Origin: Methanococcoides methylutens
GTDB lineage: Archaea > Halobacteriota > Methanosarcinia > Methanosarcinales > Methanosarcinaceae
Direction: 5' to 3'
Assembly (NCBI RefSeq): GCF_000765475.1
Contig: NZ_JRHO01000010.1
Span: 124,001 to 188,000, forward strand
Length of the DNA: 64,000 bases
Position numbers and translations under genes: made by a program. Under the pieces are notes generated by a model. The model saw only the letters and a list, made by a program, of their open reading frames with translations. It had not been told where the DNA came from and ran no database searches. Numbering within the stretch: position 1 is the stretch's first letter; each line of letters opens with the position of its first letter. Of this stretch, positions 51,557 to 59,979 are shown piece after piece.

Positions 51557-52726
51557 ATGTTCGACAAAACCGTATATCTTGATAATGCTGCCAGTACTCG
51601 ATTGGATGAGAGGGTACTTGAAGCAATGAATCCGTATTTTTTTGATACTTATGCAGTTGCTACTTCCGAATTTGGTTATTCAATGGGAATTGAATCCAAG
51701 GAGGGGCTTGAAAGGTCCCGGAAAGTGATTGCCTCGGCCCTTGGTGGGGATGCCAGCGAGATAGTGTTCACTTCGGGAAGCACTGAATCAAGCAACATGG
51801 CAATAAAGGGGGTCCTTTCTGCATTGAAGGGCAAGAAGGATGATCACCTGATCGTTTCCCGGCTGGAAGACTTTGATGTTCTGAACACTGCAAAAATACT
51901 TGAGAAACAGGGTTACAAGGTTGATTTCATAGAAGTTGACAGTGAGGGTGTCCTCGACCTTGATATGCTTAAGGCAGCGATCACTCCTCAGACTGCCCTG
52001 GTCTCTATCCAGCATGCTAACCAGGAGATTGGCACCCTGCAGGATATCAAGGCTATTGCAGAGGTATGTAAGGAAAAGGAAGTGCTGTTGCATACCGATG
52101 CAACTCACAGTTTCACAAGGGTCCCTCTCGATGTGAGCCAGGTTTCTGTTGACCTTGTTACGGTATCAGCACATACTATTCATGGCCCACGTGGGGTTGG
52201 AGCCCTGTATATAAGAGAGGGTACTCCTATCAACAAATGGATGGACGGAGGCTTCCAGGAGTCTGACCGGCGTGCAGGTATTGAGAACATCCCTGGTGCC
52301 GTAGGTTTTGCAAAGGCTGTTGAACTGGTAACTCCTGAGGAGAACGAACAGCTTAAAGCAATGAGGGATCACATTATTGAGAGAATAAGTGCTGAGATAC
52401 CCAGTGTCACGCTTAATGGTAGTGCTACAAGCAGATTGCCACAGAATGCTAACCTTACTTTCCACTATGTTGAAGGTGAATCCATTACGTTGCATCTGGA
52501 TATGATGGGATTCGCAGTGAGTACCGGTTCGGCATGTTTCAGTCGCTCCCTTGAGGCAAGCCACGTTATACTTGGTATAGGGGGTGACCACGAGCGGGCC
52601 CATGGTTCATTGCGTTTCAGCTTTGGAAGGTTCAACACCATGGAAGATGCAGATTCTATTATTGATGCGTTGAAGGAAGTTGTTGTTAATCTAAGGGCTA
52701 TCAGCCCGCTGTCAGAAGATAATTAA
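51557..52726 (+). CDS. NifS/IscS-like protein lacking the PLP lysine
   Basis: A 389-residue class V aminotransferase-fold protein close to cysteine desulfurases (VYLDNAASTRLDERVLEAMN, FTSGSTESSN, HTDATHSFTRVPLDV, STGSACFSRSLEASHVILG). The lysine that binds PLP in the S(A/G)HK motif is Thr207 (SAHTIHGPRGVGAL). The PLP-stacking His equivalent to E. coli His104 is Asp105, Asn155 is Gln156 and Gln183 is His184, whereas the persulfide cysteine is present (Cys327). A. fulgidus IscS also lacks this lysine. It lies 26 bases before an IscU gene, so a scaffold-partner role is likely; desulfurase activity is doubtful. Confidence 0.88.
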   Translation: MFDKTVYLDNAASTRLDERVLEAMNPYFFDTYAVATSEFGYSMGIESKEGLERSRKVIASALGGDASEIVFTSGSTESSNMAIKGVLSALKGKKDDHLIVSRLEDFDVLNTAKILEKQGYKVDFIEVDSEGVLDLDMLKAAITPQTALVSIQHANQEIGTLQDIKAIAEVCKEKEVLLHTDATHSFTRVPLDVSQVSVDLVTVSAHTIHGPRGVGALYIREGTPINKWMDGGFQESDRRAGIENIPGAVGFAKAVELVTPEENEQLKAMRDHIIERISAEIPSVTLNGSATSRLPQNANLTFHYVEGESITLHLDMMGFAVSTGSACFSRSLEASHVILGIGGDHERAHGSLRFSFGRFNTMEDADSIIDALKEVVVNLRAISPLSEDN

Positions 52727-52752
52727 ATCGATCGGAACAGGAGAGTGGTATT

Positions 52753-53388
52753 ATGCAATTCCCATATAGTAAAGAGGTACTTGAGCATTTCAAAAATCCG
52801 CATAATGTGGGCAAGATGGAAGATCCGGATGGAAAGGGTCTCGAAGGCAGTGCAGCATGTGGGGATATGGTTGCTGTTTATTTGAAAGTGAATCCTGATA
52901 CCCTCATAATTGAGGATATCTCATTCGAATCATACGGTTGTGCATCCAACATTGCCACAGCTTCCATCATTACTGATCTTGCAAAAGGCAAGACCCTTGA
53001 AGAGGCCAAGAAGATCACATGGAAGCAAGCTGCAGAAGCACTTGGCGGACTTCCTGCGGTAAAGGCACACTGTTCTGTTCTGGCAGTGGAAGGTCTTAGG
53101 TCAGCTATCCGTGATTACGAGGAAAAGCATGGAATGGTCGTGGAGAAAGAGCCCACTGACGAGGAAGTTGTCAAAAGGCGCCTGAAGCATGTGATGAACC
53201 CGATAAAAGGTCTGGATATCATCAGGACCGAACTTGTGATGAAGATCGCGGTCGATGAAGGTAATGTACGTGTAGTGCTTGACCTACCTTCCACTCACCA
53301 GTTCGCAGCTGCAATAAAAGAGGACATCACTGAGAAACTTGAATCTCTCTGGGATGTTGAAAGTGTCACGGTGGATTTCATCTCCTGA
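52753..53388 (+). CDS. IscU-like scaffold fused to a DUF59/MIP18 domain
   Basis: A 211-residue protein. Residues about 1-130 are IscU: EVLEHFKNPHNVGKMEDPDG, AACGDMV with Cys and Asp ligands, YGCASNIATASIITDLAKGK and the third Cys in KAHCSVLAVEGLRS. Residues about 138-211 match the DUF59/MIP18 fold (VVKRRLKHVMNPIKGLDIIR, then VRVVLDLPSTHQF and a VESVTVDF end), which in other systems helps insert or transfer clusters. Such a fusion joins assembly and delivery in one polypeptide. It follows the iscS-like gene by 26 bases. Confidence 0.85.
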   Translation: MQFPYSKEVLEHFKNPHNVGKMEDPDGKGLEGSAACGDMVAVYLKVNPDTLIIEDISFESYGCASNIATASIITDLAKGKTLEEAKKITWKQAAEALGGLPAVKAHCSVLAVEGLRSAIRDYEEKHGMVVEKEPTDEEVVKRRLKHVMNPIKGLDIIRTELVMKIAVDEGNVRVVLDLPSTHQFAAAIKEDITEKLESLWDVESVTVDFIS

Positions 53389-53446
53389 TACTTTCTTTTT
53401 GACTTTTTTATTTTCAATTTAAACTTTTAAAAAGGGTTTTGGTACT

Positions 53447-53734
53447 ATGGAAATTAGGTCTATTACTCCCTGTAAAAGCGGTCCGGATATTCAGCATGTT
53501 ATAGCGCAGCTTGATAATGAGATTGATATCTCAAAGGCATGTGAAGCTCTAAAAACAGAAGAAGGGAATTTGATCAAATTCTTGCGTTGTTCTGAGGAAC
53601 TTGGAGCCATCCGTTTCACTTCCGGTGCTATGATGGTTCTTGTTTATAAGAGTGGCAAAATCACTGTAAGGCATGCTGCGAGTGAGGAAGTTGCAAAGGG
53701 GCTGCTGGATAGGATAGCTGAGCTTGTGGAATGA
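53447..53734 (+). CDS. Small hypothetical protein, 95 residues
   Basis: A soluble alpha/beta protein starting MEIRSITPCKSGPDIQHVIA, with two separate Cys (TPCKS, KACEALK) and a third (LRCSEE). The middle contains EEGNLIKFLRCSEELGAIRF and the end KSGKITVRHAASEEVAKGLL. It lies 58 bases after the IscU-DUF59 gene, so association with Fe-S assembly is possible. It may be a relative of small iron-sulfur-cluster-associated proteins but is not assigned. A 18-base repeat array begins at its stop codon. Confidence 0.6.
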   Translation: MEIRSITPCKSGPDIQHVIAQLDNEIDISKACEALKTEEGNLIKFLRCSEELGAIRFTSGAMMVLVYKSGKITVRHAASEEVAKGLLDRIAELVE

Positions 53735-53814
53735 GTTGTCGTTGTCTTTGTTGTTGTCGTTGTCTTTGTTGTTGTCGTTGTCTTTGTTGCTGCTGTTGCT
53801 GCTGTTGTTGTTGG
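53735..53814 (+). repeat. 18-bp tandem repeats without adenine
   Basis: Three exact copies of GTTGTCGTTGTCTTTGTT (53735-53788) followed by degenerate GCTGCTGTTGCT-type units up to 53814. The whole 80-base stretch has no A on the plus strand. It begins directly after the stop codon of the 95-residue gene. Confidence 0.9.
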
Positions 53815-54068
53815 AAGAACCGTATTGATTATCCTTTTGAAAACTCGTCTTTTCTATTTTTGTTTACTTTTTCAGATCTATCTATATAAGCTACTTATTT
53901 GCTTCAGACCTGAGTATTTAACCACCCCTGCCACGTTTTTACCGGCAACGATAAACTATATATAATTTTCACCGGTATGTTCCTTAGCATTACAGGCGGT
54001 TATGTTAAACACCGTTTAAAGGATCCGGCCGATCCGATGCTATACTTTCACATTCAAGAGGTCTTCAT
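53815..54068. other. Promoter and leader of the fmd operon
   Basis: About 250 bases. It includes T-rich possible termination sequence (TTTTCTATTTTTGTTTACTTTTTC) and a TATA AACTATATATAATTTTC near 53951-53967, predicting a transcription start near 53985 and a leader of about 85 bases. AAGAGGTC upstream of the ATG at 54069 can be the ribosome binding site. A 63-residue frame here overlaps fmdE and is probably not a gene. Confidence 0.55.
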
Positions 54069-54662
54069 ATGGATGACGAAATGGATAATATTCTCAAACA
54101 GATTAAAGAACAAGATCCAGAGCTATTTTTACAGGTGGAGAAGATCATTCCTTTCCACGGCTACTTGAGCACAGGGGCACTTATTGGCCTGCAGATGCTC
54201 AATATGTCAAAGAGACTCCTTGATGTTAAGGAAGGTGAGCGTATCTACGCTACAGCAGAGACATACAACTGTGTTCCTGATCCTTTCCAGATCCTTGAGG
54301 GTGCTACCACCGGAAACAAGGGATTAAAGGTAAAGGATTACGGGAAGATGGCTGTTACTGTCAACAAGCGTGGTGCACCGGGTGAGAAAACGATGCCAGC
54401 TGTCAGAATCTATCTTGATCCTGAAAAAACAAAGGCATACCCCAAGCTTCATGCATGGTACATGAATACTGAGAAAGTGCGCCATGAAGTGGTTGTTCCG
54501 ATAGTCCTTGAAGCCGGAGAGAATATTTATTCTTATTCTTTTACAGAGATCGAAGTACCGATCAAGAAACGCAAGCAAGTAAAGCTTTGTGACAAGTGTG
54601 GAGATAGCTTTGTCTGGTACGAAGGCGAAGCAATTTGTGAAGCATGCAGACATGAGCAATAA
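54069..54662 (+). CDS. fmdE: Formylmethanofuran dehydrogenase operon protein FmdE
   Basis: A 197-residue FmdE. The N-terminal domain carries the family motif IPFHGYLSTGALIGLQM and YNCVPDPFQILEGATTGNKG. A C-terminal zinc ribbon is formed by CDKCGDSF and CEAC. It is encoded first in the Methanosarcina-type fmdEFACDB operon; its role in the complex is not fully defined, and it may help with metal or cofactor handling. It starts the operon and is followed 16 bases later by fmdF. Confidence 0.93.
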   Translation: MDDEMDNILKQIKEQDPELFLQVEKIIPFHGYLSTGALIGLQMLNMSKRLLDVKEGERIYATAETYNCVPDPFQILEGATTGNKGLKVKDYGKMAVTVNKRGAPGEKTMPAVRIYLDPEKTKAYPKLHAWYMNTEKVRHEVVVPIVLEAGENIYSYSFTEIEVPIKKRKQVKLCDKCGDSFVWYEGEAICEACRHEQ

Positions 54663-54678
54663 TTACGGAGTAGATTAG

Positions 54679-55701
54679 ATGAACGAAATAGTGGTTTCGA
54701 CAAAAGATAACAAGCAAGTGGTCTACATGCCACACAAGTGCATTGGTTGTGGAACCTGTACAATGGTCTGTCCAAAGGACACCCTGATCATAGGTTCTGT
54801 TGGACCGGTTGCCAGGGGACTTATCAACAAGGATTTCCTGGACATAAGAGACAACTGCATTACATGCGGAATGTGTACTAAGATATGTCCAACCGGTGCT
54901 CTTGAGATGAGGGAAGATGGAAAGGCTGTGTGCGGCGAGAACTATTTGTGCAGCACCATTGCACCAACAACCGTGAACGATGACTGTGTACACTGTGGTC
55001 TTTGTGAACAGATCTGTCCACAGGGCGCTATAGAGGTCCAGCAGTGGCTTTCAAATGACAACGATGCACGCATAGATGGTAAGACAATCATCGACAACGA
55101 AGAATGTGTGCACTGTGGATGGTGTGGTGAAGTTTGTCCAACAGATGCTATCGCTGTCCAGAAGCCTTTTGCAGGCACCTGGGTACGCGATGAGGATGTC
55201 TGCCAGGCATGCCGCACATGTGTGGATGTATGTCCATGCAATGCACTGTTCAACCCTGAATGGGATATTGGTGAGAGGGTAGACAAGGTCGCACAGCGTC
55301 CGGATGCATGTCTCTACTGTGGTGCATGTGCAGTCGCATGTCCTGTAGATGCTATCGATGTACAGAAGACCGCGATCCTTACAGATATGGAAAAGAAGAC
55401 TGTTTTCGAGAAGAAGCTTCTCAACAAGCCATCAGCAACACCTGTCCTGACATCTGTGCTTAAGACCGACGAAGATGCCTGCCTTGGCTGTGGTAACTGT
55501 GTTATCGTATGTCCTGTCAATGCAAACTCCTCAAAGTTCATCGCAGCTGGTGCGCTCAACGATGTTGATGAGAAACCATTACTTGAGGTAAGGAACGGTA
55601 GCGTCAAGGTCATCGACCAGGAAGCATGTGGTTCATGTGGTGCCTGTGCAATGATCTGCCCGACATCCGCAATATGGCTTGAGAAGAGAGAGGTGGAATA
55701 A
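54679..55701 (+). CDS. fmdF: Formylmethanofuran dehydrogenase polyferredoxin FmdF
   Basis: A 340-residue polyferredoxin. Eight CxxCxxCxxxC(P) motifs can be counted (CIGCGTCTMVCP, CITCGMCTKICP, CVHCGLCEQICP, CVHCGWCGEVCP, CQACRTCVDVCP, CLYCGACAVACP, CLGCGNCVIVCP, CGSCGACAMICP), so up to eight 4Fe-4S clusters. It wires electrons between the active site of the enzyme and external ferredoxin. Its final A is the first base of the fmdA start codon (overlapping by one base). Confidence 0.96.
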   Translation: MNEIVVSTKDNKQVVYMPHKCIGCGTCTMVCPKDTLIIGSVGPVARGLINKDFLDIRDNCITCGMCTKICPTGALEMREDGKAVCGENYLCSTIAPTTVNDDCVHCGLCEQICPQGAIEVQQWLSNDNDARIDGKTIIDNEECVHCGWCGEVCPTDAIAVQKPFAGTWVRDEDVCQACRTCVDVCPCNALFNPEWDIGERVDKVAQRPDACLYCGACAVACPVDAIDVQKTAILTDMEKKTVFEKKLLNKPSATPVLTSVLKTDEDACLGCGNCVIVCPVNANSSKFIAAGALNDVDEKPLLEVRNGSVKVIDQEACGSCGACAMICPTSAIWLEKREVE

Positions 55702-57455
55702 TGGCTGGAACTATTGTAATTAAAAATGGATCTGTTTATGACCCGCTCAACGAAGTAAATGGTGATAAGCAGGATATTTTCATCAAGAACGGCAAGGTCG
55801 TATCTGAACTTTCAGATGCTGATATGAAAGACGCTAAGGTCATCGATGCAACAGGCAAGACCGTAATGCCTGGTGGTGTTGACTCTCACTCACACATTGC
55901 AGGTGCAAAGGTCAATGTCGGTAGGATGATGCGTCCTGAGGATGGTTACAAGGCAACCATGACAAAGACAGATATTACACACTCCGGATCAGGAGAGACT
56001 GTACCATCTGTTTACATGGAAGGATACGAATACTCACAGATGGGTTACACAACCGTCTTCGAGGCAGCTGTTCCTCCAATGGAAGCACGTCATACACACG
56101 AAGAGATGCGCTCTATCCCAATGCTCGATATGGGTGGATACCTTGTTCTTGGTAACAACTGGTTCATGATGCGCTACCTCAAGGAAGGCGACATCGACAA
56201 GGCAGCAGCATACGTTTCATGGATGATGAAGACCCACAAGACCTATGGTATCAAATGTGTAAATCCAGCTGGTGTTGAGAACTGGGGATGGGGTAAGAAC
56301 GTATCTTCCCTTGATGAAGCAAACATCCACTTCGAGGTAACTCCAAGAGAGATGATCGACGGACTTACTGAGGTCAATGAGATGCTCGGTATGCCAATGT
56401 CAATGCACCTTCACGCAAACAACCTTGGTCATCCAGGAAACTTTGAGACAACAAAAGAATCCTTGAAAATGTCCAAAAATGTGAAAGCAAAGCAGGACAT
56501 GGGTGTCGAATGGGCAGAGACAAAACTCGACCCAAGCAGGGATCAGTCCGTGTACCTCACACACATGATGTTCAACGCATTTGGCGGTACATCCTGGCGT
56601 GACTTCGAGTCCGGTGTCAAACCTCTTACTGATTACATCAACAGCACAGACCACATTGTAATTGACAGTGGTTGTGTACCATTCGGTGAAGCAACATGTA
56701 TGACCGGTGATGGTCCTTCCATCCACGATCTCTCAGTGCTTACCGGTGGCAAATGGTCAAACACAGATGTTGAACTCGAATGTGGTTCAGGTGTCTGTCC
56801 ATTCACATACCTTAAGAGCAACCCTGTTCACAGTACCCAGTGGGCAATGGGTCTTGAATGCCTCCTCCTGATCGATGATCCATGGAAGGCTATCATGACA
56901 ACCGACAGTCCAAACGGTGGACCGTTCACCAAATACCCACTTGTTATGAGCTGGTTGATGTCCGAGAAGTTCAGGGACCAGACATTCAGTGAATGCCACC
57001 CATGGGCAAATGACAGAAGCACACTCGGTGGGGTCGACAGGGAAATGTCCCTTTACGATATTGCTATCATGACCCGTGCCAACACAGCAAAGACGATCGG
57101 TATGGCACACAGGAAGGGTAGCTTCGGTATCGGCGCAGATGGTGATGTTACTATCTACGATATTGACCCAAGCAAGATCGACACAAGGGAATACTCTGAT
57201 CTGATCAACAAGTTCAGCACCGCTGAATATACCGTTAAGGACGGACAGATCGTCTGCCACAACGGTGAGATCACCATGATCCCTGATAAGAGGACCTACT
57301 ACACCGATGCGAGTGTTCCGGACGCAAACGAGAAGGAAATGCTCAAGGATGTGCAGGAATGGTTCAGGTATTATTCACACGGTTTCAACCACTATCCAAC
57401 ACCAGAGAGCTACCTCGTGAACCCAACAGCGATCAAGGTAAACACGGAGCAGTGA
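55701..57455 (+). CDS. fmdA: Formylmethanofuran dehydrogenase subunit A
   Basis: A 584-residue amidohydrolase-type subunit that interconverts formate and formylmethanofuran at a binuclear zinc site. Metal-ligand motifs are visible: GVDSHSHIAG, MHLHANNLGHPGN and TTDSPNGGPF. Length fits FwdA/FmdA. Formate is thought to travel from the molybdenum site of FmdB through an internal tunnel. The stop is four bases before the fmdC ATG. Confidence 0.97.
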   Translation: MAGTIVIKNGSVYDPLNEVNGDKQDIFIKNGKVVSELSDADMKDAKVIDATGKTVMPGGVDSHSHIAGAKVNVGRMMRPEDGYKATMTKTDITHSGSGETVPSVYMEGYEYSQMGYTTVFEAAVPPMEARHTHEEMRSIPMLDMGGYLVLGNNWFMMRYLKEGDIDKAAAYVSWMMKTHKTYGIKCVNPAGVENWGWGKNVSSLDEANIHFEVTPREMIDGLTEVNEMLGMPMSMHLHANNLGHPGNFETTKESLKMSKNVKAKQDMGVEWAETKLDPSRDQSVYLTHMMFNAFGGTSWRDFESGVKPLTDYINSTDHIVIDSGCVPFGEATCMTGDGPSIHDLSVLTGGKWSNTDVELECGSGVCPFTYLKSNPVHSTQWAMGLECLLLIDDPWKAIMTTDSPNGGPFTKYPLVMSWLMSEKFRDQTFSECHPWANDRSTLGGVDREMSLYDIAIMTRANTAKTIGMAHRKGSFGIGADGDVTIYDIDPSKIDTREYSDLINKFSTAEYTVKDGQIVCHNGEITMIPDKRTYYTDASVPDANEKEMLKDVQEWFRYYSHGFNHYPTPESYLVNPTAIKVNTEQ

Positions 57456-57459
57456 TATC

Positions 57460-58269
57460 ATGGCAGAAGTTATTCTTACAGTAAATACTGAAATCGGTAT
57501 CAAAGTAGAGGCAGATGTTATCACCCCTGATACTTTTGCCGGTAAAAACAAAAGCGAGATCGAGTCCCTCCAGGTATGGCAGGGACCAAAACAGTTCCCT
57601 CTCTCTGCATTCTTTGATGTAGAGGGGGATGCAGGAAGTTCCGCAGAGGACACTTCCATTGTTGTCAAAGGTGACACTTCCAGAGTGAAGCGCATCGGTG
57701 AAAAGATGACAGCAGGCAAGATCACCGTTGAGGGATCTGTAAGCATGCACGTAGGTTCCCAGATGGAAGGCGGCGAACTCCTTGTAAAAGGCGACGCTGA
57801 TTCCTGGGCAGGAATGGAGATGAAGGGCGGACTTCTCCACATCGAAGGTAATGCCAAAGACCACGTAGGTTGCGCATACCGTGGAAAGTGGGTAGGAATG
57901 TCCGGTGGACGCATCGTCGTCGATGGCAATGTGAGCAACAATCTTGGTGGCGGTATCAGCGGCGGAGAGATCGTCGTTGGTGGAAATGTCGGTCACTACT
58001 GTGGTATTCGCCAGAACGGCGGTCTGATCGCTGTAAAAGGAAATGCGATCCGCGCAGTTGCTGCTGAGATGACAGCTGGTACAATGGTTGTTAACGGGAC
58101 CATCGAAAGGTTCTCACCTGGATTCGAATATGTAACAAACGAAAGCGACCTTAAGTTCGATGATATAGAATGTCCTGGTAACTTCAAGAAGTTCCTCGGT
58201 GACAATGCGATCACAAAGAGGCCAAAAGGCACACTCTATGTCAATCAGGCAGCAAACATGGATCTGTGA
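57460..58269 (+). CDS. fmdC: Formylmethanofuran dehydrogenase subunit C
   Basis: A 269-residue structural subunit made of a beta-helix similar to the C-terminal region of glutamate synthase. Glycine-rich repeats run from about residue 80 to 230 (MTAGKITVEGSVSMHVGSQM, GGRIVVDGNVSNNLGGGISG, GGEIVVGGNVGHYCGI, MTAGTMVVNGTI). It scaffolds the complex. Standard length and position in the operon. Confidence 0.96.
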   Translation: MAEVILTVNTEIGIKVEADVITPDTFAGKNKSEIESLQVWQGPKQFPLSAFFDVEGDAGSSAEDTSIVVKGDTSRVKRIGEKMTAGKITVEGSVSMHVGSQMEGGELLVKGDADSWAGMEMKGGLLHIEGNAKDHVGCAYRGKWVGMSGGRIVVDGNVSNNLGGGISGGEIVVGGNVGHYCGIRQNGGLIAVKGNAIRAVAAEMTAGTMVVNGTIERFSPGFEYVTNESDLKFDDIECPGNFKKFLGDNAITKRPKGTLYVNQAANMDL

Positions 58270-58272
58270 GGT

Positions 58273-58668
58273 GTGATTATGAGAGTATTACTTAACACAG
58301 GAAGTACCATTGACGAGGGCAGGCTTGCAAAAGGCGGTGACAAATATACAGAAGATTACAGACAGGAATGTGCTGTATGCTGGATCTCACCTTGTGATTT
58401 TGCAACTCTTGGAAGCCCGGAAAAAGTAAAAGTAACAAGTAAGGACGAAAAACATTCCATCATAGTTTTCACAAAGTGCACAGATGCTGTAATGGATGGA
58501 AATGTATTCATGCCAAGGGCTATCTGGTCCAACGTGGTCATTGACCCTGATACCTTCTCAACAGGTTCTCCTCTCTACAAGGGTAATCCTGTAACTGTAG
58601 AGGCAGGAGAGGGCGAGGTGCTAAGCGCAGAGGATGTTGTCCTTAAACTGTACATGGGAGGTAACTGA
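58273..58668 (+). CDS. fmdD: Formylmethanofuran dehydrogenase subunit D
   Basis: A 131-residue subunit with the molybdopterin dinucleotide-binding beta-barrel fold (YRQECAVCWISPCDFATLGS, VKVTSKDEKHSIIVFTKCTD, MDGNVFMPRAIWSN). With FmdB it forms the molybdopterin-binding catalytic unit. It lies between fmdC and fmdB, as in Methanosarcina barkeri fmdEFACDB. Confidence 0.95.
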   Translation: MIMRVLLNTGSTIDEGRLAKGGDKYTEDYRQECAVCWISPCDFATLGSPEKVKVTSKDEKHSIIVFTKCTDAVMDGNVFMPRAIWSNVVIDPDTFSTGSPLYKGNPVTVEAGEGEVLSAEDVVLKLYMGGN

Positions 58669-58669
58669 T

Positions 58670-59977
58670 ATGGTTTTTAAGAACATTATGTGTCCGGTTT
58701 GCGGAGCATCATGTGATGATATTCAGGTAGAGCTCGGGGACGGCGAGATCACTGTCAAGAACGCATGTAAGATGGGCAATGGAAAGTTCCAGGAGATCGT
58801 AAGCAAACACCGCCTTAAAGACCCACAGGTCAGAAAAGACGGAAAGCTTCAGAAAGCTGCATGGGACGAGGCAATTACAAAGGCAGCAGAGATGCTTGTA
58901 AACGCTGAGAGGCCTCTTTTCTTCCTCGGAAGTGAGACCTCATGTGAAGCACAGGAAGTCGGTCTTCACATCGCAGAGTACCTTGGTGGTGTAGCAGATT
59001 CCAACGCTACCATTTGCCACGGTCCAACTGTTATGGGTATCCAGGAAAGCGGATGTCCTGCAGCAACAGCAGGTCAGACCAAGAACAGGGCTGACGTTAA
59101 CATCTATTGGGGAACCAACCCTCTGGCATCCATGCCAAGACACATGTCAAAATATGCTGTCTTCCCAAGAGGCTACTGGTCCAAGAGAGGAAGGTTTGAC
59201 CGTAAGGTCATCACAGTTGACCCAAGGGTAACTGACACTGCAATAGCATCAGACCTTCACGTCCAGCTTAACCCTAACACCGATTATGAGCTTTTCAGTG
59301 CACTGCTGACACTTATTAACGGTAAGAGACCACACCCATCTGTCGAGCAGATTACCGGTGTGCCTATTGCTGTAATGGAAGAGATGGTCGAGACAATGAT
59401 CAATGCAAACTTCGGTAGCATTTCAGTAGGTCTCGGTCTTGGTTCATCCATCGGTAAGCACAGGAACGTTGAACTTGGACTTAATCTTGTCAAGGAACTC
59501 AACAACAACCATGGAACAAAGTTCGTACTCGGTGCACTGAGAGGTCACTGTAACGTAGCAGGTTTCAACCAGATCGCATCATACCTGTACGGATACCCAT
59601 TCGGTATCGACTTCTCAAGAGGATACCCAAGGTACAACCCTGGAGAGACCACAACCGTGGATGTTCTGAGGGAGAAAGACGTAGACGCTGCATTCGTAAT
59701 GTGTGCTGACCTTGTCAACCACATCCCTGCAGATGCTGCATCATACCTGGCAGAGATCCCAATGACCTGCCTGGATATTGCACCATGTCCAACAGTCACT
59801 GCTTCAGATGTTGTTCTTCCTGGTGTTATTGACGCAATGGAGAATGATGGTACATTCTACAGGCTCGACAACGTGCCAATGTACTTCAAGCCATTCACAA
59901 AACCTCCATTCGAGTTCACCCAGAGCAACGAAGACACACTCAAGCAGCTCTTCGCAAAGATAAAGGAAATTGCATAA
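58670..59977 (+). CDS. fmdB: Formylmethanofuran dehydrogenase catalytic subunit B
   Basis: A 435-residue molybdopterin oxidoreductase subunit starting at MVFKNIMCPVCGASCDD, whose Cys residues bind one 4Fe-4S cluster. The metal-ligating residue is Cys in NATICHGPTVMGIQESGCPA, not selenocysteine. Further motifs: VNIYWGTNPLASMPRHMSKY and VITVDPRVTDTA. It reduces CO2 to formate, or the reverse in methylotrophic growth. Gene order E-F-A-C-D-B favours the molybdenum (Fmd) over the tungsten (Fwd) isoenzyme, but metal use cannot be read from sequence. FdhD gene follows 2 bases later. Confidence 0.96.
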   Translation: MVFKNIMCPVCGASCDDIQVELGDGEITVKNACKMGNGKFQEIVSKHRLKDPQVRKDGKLQKAAWDEAITKAAEMLVNAERPLFFLGSETSCEAQEVGLHIAEYLGGVADSNATICHGPTVMGIQESGCPAATAGQTKNRADVNIYWGTNPLASMPRHMSKYAVFPRGYWSKRGRFDRKVITVDPRVTDTAIASDLHVQLNPNTDYELFSALLTLINGKRPHPSVEQITGVPIAVMEEMVETMINANFGSISVGLGLGSSIGKHRNVELGLNLVKELNNNHGTKFVLGALRGHCNVAGFNQIASYLYGYPFGIDFSRGYPRYNPGETTTVDVLREKDVDAAFVMCADLVNHIPADAASYLAEIPMTCLDIAPCPTVTASDVVLPGVIDAMENDGTFYRLDNVPMYFKPFTKPPFEFTQSNEDTLKQLFAKIKEIA

Positions 59978-59979
59978 TC

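Noticed and set aside
53977-54168. A 63-residue frame overlapping fmdE
   Set aside because: It overlaps the well-supported start of fmdE in another frame and lies in the operon leader; no ribosome binding site or recognisable sequence.
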